In this document: piece by piece, positions 31,884 to 43,600 of the stretch
Layout of the letters: the number at the start of each line of letters is the position of its first letter
How positions within the stretch are numbered: the stretch's first letter is position 1
Assembly: GCA_003833135.1 (NCBI GenBank)
Contig: QZLH01000270.1
Span: 45,249-109,248 of the forward strand
Direction: 5' to 3'
Length of the DNA stretch: 64,000 nt
Source of the DNA: Oehlia diaphana
Taxonomy: Eukaryota > Glomeromycota > Glomeromycetes > Glomerales > Glomeraceae
The notes under the pieces: generated by a model
Told to the model about the DNA's origin: nothing
Databases searched by the model: none
The model's input: the letters and a program-made list of their open reading frames with translations, nothing else
Made by a program: the position numbers and the translations under genes

Positions 31884-33266
31884 CTATGGATATGGACATA
31901 TATTTGAATATTTTACTATTCCTTCATTAATAAATTTCCTAACTATATCTTTACATTCATTAAGATAATAAGCATTCTTAATATGAAAATAATTTAAGGA
32001 TTTTTTTCTAAAGCTTTCAAAAAATCGGTCTAAAACACGAGCTGAAAATTTATTTGAACTAATGTTTATGTTAGTCAAGGATTTTGGTGAATAATCCGCT
32101 AATATATTTAATAAATCATCGCCCGAAGATGGGTCATCATCAGTGTAATCATGTGAAAGGTTTATTTCTACCAAATTTTTACAATTACTTAGCAATAAGA
32201 TCAGATGTCTAGGATTAAGATTCATATGTAGAATTTCAATTTTTCGACAATTATTAGCAATTGCATGAATCAAAATTACTATGTCTTCCTTATTGATACC
32301 ATTAAAGAAAGCACGCGAAATATTCCCATTTGTTTTTCGAATTAATGTTGCCAAATCGTAAGTATAAATTGATCCCGTAACATAAAGGGATTGAAGCTCC
32401 GGAAATTTTAAAACCGAAAGATAATGTTGAAATCCTCTAATTTCATCATCTGTGTACCAACCAGAAATTGTTAATACTGTTAGATTATCTAATGATAATG
32501 AAGGTGATTCAGTTAATAAGTTCAAATGAAGATGTTTTATCGTATTACTCTTTCTAGCTAATGCTTCGCTTAGTTTTTTATAATTTCTTCTCAAATCGTT
32601 GTCACTATAAATTTTTACATTCTTTAAATTTCTCTGAGAGTCTATTAAAGAAACTAATTCAGGAAGATCTTGAGAACAATTATAAATAATTAATGTATTC
32701 AAATATCTACAAATTTTTGATATCTGATAAAGAGCATTTGAATTTACGCAATTAGGATCAATAAACAAACTATGTAATTGAGAGAAGCATGTTGATGCTC
32801 CAGGAAATAATGATAAAGGTTGTGAATTTGTCCAATTTAATTCTTTAACATTATTACATTGACTAACAAATAACTTGTAAATTTCCTGTTCTAAAAGATT
32901 TTTTTTTTTGTTATCATAATTATTAAAGTCTAAAACCATTTCCGTAATTCTTTTTATAGCATCGGCCTCTGGAAATTTGCAAAAACTAATATAATTAAAA
33001 AATGGAGGCTTTGAAAGAATTGATGGAGGTAATTTAATGCGATTATTAGATAAATACTGTCTTGAAGAGGATGGCAATAAAGAAAGTATCATGTCGAAAA
33101 AAATCGATTCATCCTCGTCTTCGTTACACCAAGAAAATTTATTCCATAATATAGGAACTACTAAACGACACCATTCTCTATTAGCCAAAAGACAAGAATG
33201 TAAAGAATTTTTGTCTCGCACATCATTAAAAATGAGTACAAGACAGTCTATATTGAGTCGTAACAT
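31884..33266 (-). CDS. F-box and leucine-rich-repeat-like protein
   Basis: Single exon, 460 residues. I start at the internal Met at 33266 (MLRLNIDCLVLIFND) because the F-box begins there; the upstream 54 codons of the open frame look untranslated. Residues 1-45 form an F-box (LNIDCLVLIFNDVRDKNSLH then CLLANREWCRLVVPILW). The rest is a run of irregular leucine-rich repeats (LHSLFIDPNCV, LNTLIIYNCSQDL, LKNVKIYSDNDL, IKHLHLNLL, LTVLTISGW, IEILHMNLNPRHL, LVEINLSHDY, LTNINISSN). F-box proteins link substrates to SCF ubiquitin ligases through Skp1, and the repeats would bind substrate. Rhizophagus species encode very many such genes. No frame damage; the substrate is unknown. Confidence 0.88.
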   Translation of the reverse strand: MLRLNIDCLVLIFNDVRDKNSLHSCLLANREWCRLVVPILWNKFSWCNEDEDESIFFDMILSLLPSSSRQYLSNNRIKLPPSILSKPPFFNYISFCKFPEADAIKRITEMVLDFNNYDNKKKNLLEQEIYKLFVSQCNNVKELNWTNSQPLSLFPGASTCFSQLHSLFIDPNCVNSNALYQISKICRYLNTLIIYNCSQDLPELVSLIDSQRNLKNVKIYSDNDLRRNYKKLSEALARKSNTIKHLHLNLLTESPSLSLDNLTVLTISGWYTDDEIRGFQHYLSVLKFPELQSLYVTGSIYTYDLATLIRKTNGNISRAFFNGINKEDIVILIHAIANNCRKIEILHMNLNPRHLILLLSNCKNLVEINLSHDYTDDDPSSGDDLLNILADYSPKSLTNINISSNKFSARVLDRFFESFRKKSLNYFHIKNAYYLNECKDIVRKFINEGIVKYSNICPYP

Positions 33267-35267
33267 TTTAATCTTTTTGACCGTAAAAAAAAAAGGTTTG
33301 TAGCAAAAATTGAATATTTGTAGTATTTTGTTGTACAAAGTTACGCCAGAACGTGTGATACAATTGTCACGTGTTATGTGGATATGTCCATCATCCAATC
33401 CATGGCTACTTAAAAGAGAAGGCAGCAAATAAATATCGCCTTAAAATATTTGTGAGCGTTTCCGAGTATTAATATGTTAAATCTTTTTAATCACTAAATT
33501 GTCATCTCTTATTAATCAGCCCGTTTATAGGAATCGGATCGAGATCAACTTTTAGTTAAGATTGATTTCTTGCCAAAAAAAAGGTACTTATTTTAGGGCT
33601 TTTTTGGGGAAGTTATCTCACATTTTGGCATTTAGATATCTATTTATTACCATGATTATAAACTATGACATAATTTATTACCAGAAGACGTTTTTTTGTA
33701 CTTATCTATTGATAAAGGTATCGACGAATCTTACTATGAAAGTAACTATCAAATAATCGGATTAATCGATCAACAATAGTATTCAAGAGAATTAGTTATG
33801 ATAAAATTAATTTTAATGCTGCGCCATAATTTAACACTTTAAATTAATCTTTTCTTCAACTTAAATTCAATTTAAAATTTTTCAAAATCTACTGACTCGA
33901 TTTTTAATATTTTATCGTATATAACAATAAACGGATTTCTCCATTATAACAATGCGTTCCACAAATTTACCTTGTGTATCGCACATATAAATCACACACC
34001 ATCTTTTAAATTTCTTCGATTTATTGTATTATTGTATTATTATTTGTATCACCTTTTTAATAGATCCAGCACCAATGTGACAATTTCTAATATATGATGA
34101 AATAATATTAATTACTTGTAAATCACTCCATAAAACGAGTTACTCCATGTGGTCAAATCATGTATTTTTTTTATTGTTGATCTTTGTTTTACGTTTTACA
34201 ATAATTATTTAGCGGATTATCTTTATGGTTTCTTTTATTACTGTACATTAGCCGTCATTAATTACATTGAGAAAATATTTAACGGCTGTTATCAATTTAG
34301 GTGAAAAATGTTAATTGGTCGTGAATAAAAATTAAATTATTATTTACATAATAAACAAGCAAAATTTATATCGTTAAGGATTGTAAGTCAGTAACGGTAA
34401 TAAGAACAAGAGTGAAAATGTTAACTCAGAAGTCTTTAGGTTTATAATCATGCCAAAAAATTAAACAATAGAAAAAATTGAATGTAGGCAATTTGAAACA
34501 TTTATAATTTTTTATAATTTATCTTTTTTAGTTAATAAATATATTATTAGACGAAAAATAATATCATCATTCAACAGTATGATCAGTATGATCCAATCCG
34601 TCCAAATGATAGATTGAAATTTGATATTGTGTGACAAGATATATGTGTAGATGGTGGTAAATTAGATCATGATAGATGATGGATAATATACAATCGCCTG
34701 GATTGGAAATTTAATACTATAATTGAATCCAAAAATGTAACATTATTTTCGGCGACGAAAAATCGAGATCAGAAAAGTCACTTTACTGATTGATAAATGA
34801 TAACATGATAACAGGATTTACTTCAATCTTCAATTAAATTAATATAATAACATATAAAAGTAATGAGAATATAAAATTAATTTAATTATTAACTAAAAAA
34901 ATAAAGTTCTATAATACATTCTTATACCAAGTTTAATATACAAACAATTTTTTGTAATTATTTCTAAAGTTAAACTCTAAATTCGATAACTTGTATTTAA
35001 TGTATAAGTAATTTACAGAAAGTTCTTGATTATCTTTTGTATCTTCAATTTAAACAAAAACAAAACATTTTAGTCCTTGATTTTTTTTTTTAAAAAAAAA
35101 AAAAATTATGATAAACTCTTTTTGTTATGATCTTACTTACTGAACGTTTATAATTGTAATTATTTACTATGAAGGATATGTACTTTTTCTAACCGAATAT
35201 AAGGATCTAATATATTAGAAAAACATTAATTATAAAATGTATAATCATATTCAATTCGTTTAATTTC
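33267..35267. other. Intergenic between F-box gene and ATG29
   Basis: The left part holds the 5' region of the minus-strand F-box gene and the right part the 3' flank of ATG29. The 64-codon frame at 33562 is not supported. No RNA gene or repeat stands out apart from homopolymers near 35080. Confidence 0.35.
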
Positions 35268-36899
35268 TTACGTTTTAGAACCGTTAAAATTTGATGCTTC
35301 TTCTAAATAAGCATTTTCTAATTCAGAATGAGTTAATGAATCTAAAATAAAATAAAATAATTAAATTATTAAATCTGACTAAAGTAATTGTTAAAACATT
35401 TAAAATAATGAGTACCTACCTATATCACTGAAAGATGATGAGGAATCATTTGCACTAAGGGATTGTTGAGAATCTGCAGCTGCTGTTGGTATGTTCATCC
35501 CTTATATATAACATAAACAAAATATTAATAATTTCTCTTTAGGTTATTTAGGTTAAGTTTAATTAAATTTCTTCTTACTCAATCCTTTTGCGGGCTGTTG
35601 TTGTAAATTTACTGCCAAATCAATCGTTGGAACCTTGAAACTTATCGGTTCATTATTTTCGTTTGCACCAATAACATCAGTTTGAATTCCTGAACTCGAT
35701 GAATTTGGTAGTAAAAAAGCTGCAATGTCTTGTTTTTGCAATTTCTCCAATTTTTCTAATCTTTCATTCGAGGAATCTTCACTTTTTTTTGAATCATTAT
35801 CTTCATCAGAATCATCATCATCAAGTTTCATATTCTGAATGCTCCTAGAAAGATCACGTGCTTCAAGAGATAATGGATTTGAAAGAGTTCGAGAAAGCGG
35901 TATAGTCACTGATGCAGCAGGTGTGGCAAAACACTCATTTGTTGATGATGATTCAATCGTAGATAAAGTTGTTGAATAATTTGGTTTATATGTTGATTGT
36001 TTCGTAAATTGATCAGTTGTAATCGTTGAAACAGATGAAGAAGGAGACATTTGACGTCCTGATATATTTGAAGATGGTGTAGCTTGTCCTTGAGCAAAAA
36101 TATTTTTTCCTATACCCAGATGATCAAATTATTGTTAATATTCGAATAAAAATTAATATCAAGAAAAAAATAATCAAAAACCTTGAACTTGCAATCCTGC
36201 TTCATTTATCGAATGCGTAATGGGCGCATGTATAGATGATGATGCTGACCCACTAGCTTGTTTACGGCCATCTGTTAAACTAGTATTGCTCCCTGTCCGT
36301 ATCATGTCCTGTGAACCAGCATATCCACCACGAGATGTAATATATTGTTCTCTGCTTGCATTTGAAGTCGCAGATGGTGGTCTTTGATGGCCAGTTACCA
36401 CTCCATCACCATCAAAAATCGAAACTTTTGTTAAAGATGCTCTACTTGATGCCCTATTGCGACTACCAATAGTCCCGGTACTAGTACTAGCACTTAAAGT
36501 TTCTCCCCGCCGTAATTGCATCTGAACTCCCCGCAATTGCGTTTCATATAAAAATGCAGCATGACGCAGGAGATAAGGTACAGGTACATTTAAAAGTCGA
36601 GAAGCAGCATACCCTAAACATAAAAATAATGAAATATTATTTTTTTTAGAAAAGATGAGTAAAAAAATATATTTTATACTAACAATCGATGCTTTGCCGT
36701 TTGTTTTGTGTAAGTATCTCCCATAACTTTTGCTCCATTTCCTCTGTCCAAACAACCTATATGTTAAAAAGATAATTTAATAGTGATACTTTATGAATGT
36801 GAGAAATTTGTTAAAACTTACGGAAGGTGGTTCGACGAAACCCGGTGGTCTTTTATATGGAATTTTTATTACAACGTGTAAAGGCTGTTCTGAAGACAT
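35268..36899 (-). CDS. ATG29: Autophagy protein Atg29
   Basis: Six exons join in frame to 422 residues: 36899-36822, 36756-36684, 36613-36182, 36109-35579, 35500-35420 and 35341-35268, all GT-AG. Residues 6-80 match the Atg29 N-terminal domain: HVVIKIPYKRPPGFVEPP, VVWTEEMEQKLWEIL, an Ile-Asp-Trp split by an intron, then AASRLLNVPVPYLLRHAAFL and YETQLRGVQMQLRRG. The rest is low-complexity and Ser/Thr/Asn-rich, with an acidic LDDDDSDEDNDSKK stretch and a short Glu/Lys helix (RLEKLEKLQKQDIAAFLLP), as expected for the disordered, phosphorylated tail of Atg29. In yeast Atg29 binds Atg17 and Atg31 to build the phagophore assembly site. The length is similar to filamentous-fungal homologues. It is divergent from the LDB17 gene with 918 bases between starts. 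Confidence 0.85.
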
Positions 36900-37817
36900 T
36901 TGAATGTATTTTATTTTAGCTTTGATTAAACGAAAAGCTAAAGAATGAAAATTTTATAATATTTATACTATTTATGTAGTGTCACGCGCAAATTTATGAA
37001 TAACTCAGAATAAGTAAAGAAAGATCGACAATAAGTTCCGGAATAAAAAAAAAGGTGATTATTTCTGATTGTATGGCTAATTTTATCTCGTGTAACAGGT
37101 AAATGAGTTTTTGCGGAAAATAAGGGTAAATAAAATCTTATTCAAATTCTTATCAATTTTAGACTTAAAAAGTCATAAACATAACAGAAAAGGCTCTCAA
37201 TTGTTAGAAGTTTCGTTCTAAAAACGCAGCAAAGGTTATGGATGCATAATTAACATTTATTTCCGTACCAATAAGTGAGACATGATCACCATTTTTATCA
37301 TATGCAACACTGGCGTTGCCAATCAACTATAATAAAAAATTTTTTTTTTTTGTATTCATTTATTTATATATATATAATTTTCCGAATTTTCTAATTTATT
37401 TTCTTTTTTTTCATTTTCCACTTTTTATACCCAAATAAAAAATTTTTTTTTTAAATAAAACATTTGCTAGAAGTTTTGCTGTCAAGATACTTGACGAGTC
37501 CTTAATTTCATCCGTTTATTTTAAAAAAAACACTCATCCGAATTATATAGGTATTTTATTAGTTGGGAAAAATTTTTTTGTTTAGTCCAAAAAAAATTTT
37601 ATCCGTATTACTATTAAAAGTTAGCTTTTTGATACTAATTTATTAATGCAATCTATTAATAAACTAACCATTTTTTAATTTAAATCATTTCATTCTCAAA
37701 ACTATCTTTAATTCACATCGAACCATTCAACCAAATTTTAAGAAAAATTTTATTTAATATCGTAACCCGCATTCTTTTTTTTTTTTCTTTTCTGTTGTGT
37801 AATAAAATTACGACATA
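36900..37817. promoter_or_regulatory. Divergent intergenic region, ATG29 / LDB17
   Basis: This is presumably the shared upstream region. It also holds a minus-strand open stretch at 37207-37327 that follows a good acceptor (TTTTTTATTATAG) and reads LIGNASVAYDKNGDHVSLIG then TEINVNYASITFAAFLERNF-stop. That looks like one orphan terminal exon, but I find no matching upstream exon. The rest is AT-rich with poly-T and poly-A runs. Confidence 0.4.
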
Positions 37818-39572
37818 ATGGAACAATTTCCGACAGGTGCGACATTTTTTTTTTTAAAAAAAAACCACACTCTTAGAACCATATTTATGTGATTTTTTTT
37901 TTGGAATTATATAGGATTGGATAACATACTTAAACAAGGTGAAAAGAATCAGGATTCAGCATTGAAATCCATCGATGAATACATAAAATTTGTATCTGTT
38001 CTTAAAGGTAATTTTAATGATAAAATTTATATCAAAAAATTTTTATATTTGATACAAACATTCTTTCATAATTTTTTTTAGATGAAACGGAATTTATGCA
38101 TTGTTGTTACAAATTGCTTGTTTCATCCATATATCAAAATTTTTCTGATAGGGTTATTGAACATGTTATACAACATGCAGCAGAAAAAACTGATGTTAAA
38201 GAACTATGCGTATTGTATAACATCCTATATCTTGCCGGAAGGGAGAATAAATGTATTTTTAAACGAATGGTAAACGAACAAGGACGAAATTTTGTATCGA
38301 AATTAAAAGATCATATTGGAAGTAAAGATGGTAAGTTTTATTTAAACGACATACAATGTTTATGGAGTAATTATTGAACTTTGAAATTGCTTTATTTTCT
38401 AGGCGGTAAATTGCAGCAAATTTCAATAAAGTTGCTTTTCGAAATTTGTCGCGTCCAACGATTATCTTCTGACGAATTGGGTAAGATTACAATTTATCAT
38501 ATCTAATATTAAACGTTTTTTGAATTTTTAACATATCATCTCGCATTCTCTTCTTCTTTTATCAAGATTTAATAGATGAGAGGTTTTTGAATCATCTTCT
38601 TGATTTGGTTGAAAAAACAAGAGATGATGAAGACGAAACATTTAATTATTCAGTCATTTGTTTGATCGTAAGTGCGCTGATTATATTTTGAAATTGATCT
38701 CTTTATTACTATATTTGTTAGATCAAATATTTAAATCATCACTTTGTTCAAATCTGACAAGCTATCATTTAATGAGCAATTTATGTTGGCTGCCATGTCG
38801 CAAGAAGAGGAAGAGTGTGATGATTGGAATCCTAATACTGTCTTACAAGTATTAGGAGAGAGAATTGGTAGTAGCAAAACTTTTAGCGAAAATGTGATAT
38901 TTATGTTGAATCGCACAGGTACTATTTAAATTTTGAGTTGGTTAAATTTCTAAATTTACACGTATCATTAACATTTAACATTCGAATTTATTTAGTTGAT
39001 CATAATATTCAAATGCTTATATTAAAACTATTATATGAAATATTTACCACGCCTGAAACGTACGAATATTTTTACACGAATGATTTACGGGTTCTTATAG
39101 ATGTATTTATTAGAGAACTTTATGATTTACCCGAAGAGAGTGAAGCAGTAAGTTCATATTACATATTTTTATTTTAATATATGATAATCAGTTTGTATTA
39201 TTAACATATATTTCTTTCCTATAGCTTCGTCATACATATCTACGGGTACTTTACCCATTAATTATAAATACACAGTTGAGTCAACATCGATACAAACAAC
39301 ATCAGATTTATAGTTTACTTTTAGATTTAATTGGAACTTCAATGAAACAACAATTCAAACCTATATCACCAACAACACAAAGATTAGTAAATAGATGTTT
39401 GATGACGGAATATTTGAATGATATAGCTCCTCGTAAATGTGGTAATGAGATAAAAAGAACACCAACTCCAAATGCTCTTGTTATGAGAATGGATACTGCA
39501 AAAGATACAAATTCTTCAAATGGAAATGGATTTACTGTTGAAGTCGTAATTGATGGTGTTAAATCAATGTGA
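37818..39572 (+). CDS. LDB17: LDB17/Dip1 (SPIN90 family) activator of Arp2/3
   Basis: Eight exons join in frame to 398 residues: 37818-37836, 37915-38007, 38082-38330, 38403-38480, 38567-38667, 38762-38918, 38996-39147 and 39225-39572, all GT-AG. The protein is almost wholly helical. Diagnostic SPIN90/Ldb17 blocks are [58 protein letters not shown] followed by [20 protein letters not shown], and [20 protein letters not shown]. The family (fission yeast Dip1, budding yeast Ldb17, mammalian SPIN90) activates Arp2/3 without a mother filament and seeds actin networks at endocytic patches. No SH3 domain is present, as in Dip1. The sixth exon acceptor is weak (GACAAG at 38761), chosen because earlier AGs lead to a stop. 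The C-terminus is polar and probably disordered. Confidence 0.88.
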
Positions 39573-40470
39573 CAAAAACTTAAAATCACCTATCTTATCT
39601 TTTTTTTTTTTTTGTTTTCGATTTTTTCGGATTAAATCGCTAAAAGAACATTTAAATGGAATCATGTACTGGACTTTTAAAAAAACATATATGAATATAG
39701 AGATTAATATAATCTATTATAGACATTTGAAAAATGTTTATATTATTGATTAAATACAATTAATGTTTTGAGTAATATACTCTTTCTTTCTTTAGATATT
39801 GTATAATATATCCGATAATTTTTTTTTTTAGAATTTTATATAATTATTATTTACTTTTACTAATTTAATATTTAATCGTGTAGTCGGGAACATTATGATA
39901 GCCAACAGTGAACTTAATAGTAAAGAATTATTTATTAGTGCATAAGTATGAATATTAAAAATAAAAAGAATAATTTTATTAACTATTAAGTATATAGATT
40001 TTGATATTAACGTATATGATATAAATGATAAAAAATTTAACCGTTTAAAGATACATGATAGTCCGGCAATAGTGTAATACCGAGGTATATATATATACCT
40101 TAAATGGTGAATTGCCGTAATTCCGAATTATGGTGTCATAATATTATTGATACTATTATTTCAATAAGTGTGCAATTCATTCGACATTTTACAGAAATGT
40201 TTATTACATCTTCGTAAATATTTTCTTCTCTGATTAACTTCACCTGATTTTCTTTCTTTTAACAAAAGTATTTAATTTTTTAATTTTTGATTAAGAATTT
40301 CCAATTCTGTGTATATTTAGACCAATGAATTATTGTAATTTCTTTATCTGATAATAGTTCTATTGGTATTTCATAGTATGATCTTGTAAATTTAATTCCT
40401 TTATACGAATAATATCAATAATAGAGTGATAATAGAGTGAAATACCAAACCTAATTTTGTGTTTAAAGTG
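39573..40470. other. Intergenic, 3' flank of LDB17
   Basis: AT-rich, no gene supported. Confidence 0.35.
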
Positions 40471-40677
40471 ATTCATGTAATGATATTCACTATAACGAAT
40501 ATAAATTCATAATATACGTTTTATATAAAATTTTTAAAAAGTTTACTATATCTAATATCGAGATTTTATTAGTAAGTTTACTATTACGAATAATAAGTGA
40601 ACTGGGGGAATAAAAAAAGTTCACTATAAGCCAAAATTTACTATAACGAGCTTCACTAATAACGAGCGTTGACTGTA
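40471..40677. mobile_element. Terminal fragment of a pogo/Tigger-like element
   Basis: The right end, read inward from 40675, is CAGTCAACGCTCGTTATTAG followed by TGAAGCTCGTTATAGTAAAT, then further TTATAGTGAACT repeats, and is followed by TA. CAGTCAACGCTCGTTAT with repeated TCGTTATAGTGAA motifs is the characteristic terminus of pogo/Tigger transposons, which duplicate TA. The opposite end and any transposase are absent, so this is a solo or truncated end. Confidence 0.6.
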
Positions 40678-43600
40678 TAATGTGATAATTGATTAAAAAC
40701 TTTATATAATTAAATATTATGCTGCAACAAGTTTTGATCTAGTTCTAAGTATTATTATTACTTTATACCGAAGAATAAGGTATTCAGGTGTGAAAGAAAC
40801 GTGTAAAGTTTCAATCCTTTTTTCTTTTCTTTTTTTTTTTTCAAAGAAACGTTGTAAACACGTAGAATTTAACTAGTAAATATAATCGGTTAATTAATAA
40901 AATAGTATATATTAACATTGCGGAAGGATTGTTTTAAATAAATTATTTTTTATCTTTAAAACAATTTCGTTTCGATTGTATCATCTTGAATTTACGAGAA
41001 TCAGTACAAAAGGTACAAAAGACTACAGTAGAAAGGATATTATCGAAAATGAATGTATCATGTATATAATATATATTTCTTGGATGAGTCAGACGTGTAC
41101 AGTATCAGTCGTCAATTTTGTCAATATGTAACGCTCTTTGATTAAATCTATGCATCATAGTATTAAACTTATTCTAATGAAGCATCCTTGGAATATAATT
41201 TTGCAATTAAGCATTAAATTTTTTTTTGATGGGGGAATAGAGATATCGGTCTTCGACCGATAACCCCCATCTGCGGTGACCAATAGAAATTAAATGTTAC
41301 TAATTACTAATTTCAATATTGGATATCATAAAATTTCGGTCCGCATATTCCTAATCGACTGAACATATTACAGGTTACAGTACAAGTCAAATAATTTATT
41401 ATAAGTTATGATAACAGATAATTTTTAAAAAGATAAATTTTTATTTTTTATGTTTGTGAGATTATTTACGTAGATCAAAAAGATTTACAAAACCAATAAA
41501 ATTTTTAAATTATTATTTGGTACACCTTGAACTAAATTAAAATTAATTAATTAATATATAATACTATTCCCATGAATCAAAAATATTGATCCAATGAATC
41601 GGAAATATTACGAAATATAATAACTATTTGAAACCAATAAATACAAATATTTTTTTTTTTCATGTCCTTTGTTCTAATTTAAAAAAAATGATTCAACTCT
41701 TTCTAAAATGTCCCGTTTTAAAGTTCAGAATCACGTATAATAAATATCTTTAAAAAGTTAATTCATAGTAATGTTACAACACATAAATCTAATAACAAAA
41801 AAAAATATATATATATATTAAAAAAAATTTCTTTCTCTTTAAAAAAAAAAAAAAAACTACTTTTTTCGTGATGATAATTTCTCGATCTAATATTATAATT
41901 CGTGCCTACATTTGGTACCACATAATAATTTTGTATTATAAACATAAACAATAAAAATGATCGATAAACTAAAAAACTGATATGGTTTTTTTGTTTGACG
42001 CATATTATTTAATTCAATCATTGCATCTGCACGACCAAATTTTACGTAAAGTATATGGATTTTGCGTAAAGCCTCATATTGATTTTATGTGAAACAAAAA
42101 AAATAATTATAATGTTATTATAGATGAATTTTATTAACCTGCATACGGTTATTACGGTATATCTTAAATAACAGATAAAATTATGTCCTTTGTTCTAATT
42201 TTACAATTGATTAACTTTTTTTTTTAATGACAGATTTCAGCTTAATTATAAGAAACAAAAGACTTTTTGATGATAATATTTGAATGCGTCGTCAACATGA
42301 TAAAAGAATATTCTTAAAACTTCAAACTTCGTATACGAGATGTTATAATATAATATTTTCAATGTCTTGTGAATGTAATTCACCCAAGACTCTCAAGGTT
42401 CGGTGATATGTTCATTCGGCAAATTATCCATCTGACGAAATATGCATTCGAAATGGGTAGTTTGTACTTTTCGGTGAAATTAATCATGTCGAACTTTGAT
42501 TACATGTGAGAATCAAAAATTAAACCTAATTTACATCTTACACGGCATGATTTATTAAACTGTGAAACCTGCCAATAAACAAATTTCATGATAAAGAAAT
42601 ATTTATAAAAAAATCTTTGTTTCAAATGTAAAATTTGTTGATGTATATTATCCTAAGTGTAATCTTTACCAAAAATAAATTATCTGAAACTGAAATTTTA
42701 TAATAAAAAATAACTAAAAAAAAAAAAAATAACAAATAACAATTTTAAGGAACAAAGATTTCATGAATATTCGGATTTTCAATATTTTAAAAAGTTGAAT
42801 GATCTTCATGAACACAAACTTTATTTTTTTCTTTTACAAAGAATATATTTATTAAACTTTGTATCCTAAATTTAAGCCTTTTAATCTAAATTGCTTACGT
42901 AAAACTGATCTTTGTCTTTTTTCGACTAGTTTATGTATTCATAATTCATATGGCGTGATTGATTGAACTTAGTTTCATCACGTGAGATTAAGCAAAAATA
43001 TTTATGATCTTTGACCCAAATGTGATTTCGTCGCGCTGTATCCGGAATTTTTTAAAATAATTTACATTTTATAGTACGTTGCATACATACATACCAGTAA
43101 TGTTTCCAGGTTACAAATTTACTTATAATTATATGGATAATCAGATATATTATCGCAAATTATCTCTTTATTTTCTAATATACAGGACGAATATTTATAG
43201 AATTTTGTATGACAATTCCGTTTTTACTTAAAGAATTGAAACGATTTTAAAAATTCACCCTTTTAATTATTAATATCAATAATGCATTATCTGAAACGAA
43301 ATATGAGTATATGACATCAATACATCAATATCAATCATTAATTGTTATTAATAACAAAACCGCGCGTTCTTTGATAAAGAGATAAAGAATAATTTATAAA
43401 TTTTGTACTTGATTATAATACACTCAACGAAAATAATTAATGATAAAAATATATTTCACGTAATTAATTCATTGTTATATCTCATGTTTCACAAAATCAC
43501 TGTCCATTATTTCTTTAATAAAGAAACTTGATAAGCATGAAATCACGTTAATTGGTTTTTTTTTTCATTTTCATTGATGTCTTTAAAGTTGTTCATTGTA

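Noticed and set aside
33037..33303. An 88-codon plus-strand frame inside the F-box gene
   Set aside because: It is an antisense shadow of the F-box coding sequence.
35906..36097. A 63-codon His/Gln/Leu-rich minus frame
   Set aside because: It is an alternative frame of ATG29 exon 4, whose frame joins correctly to the other exons.
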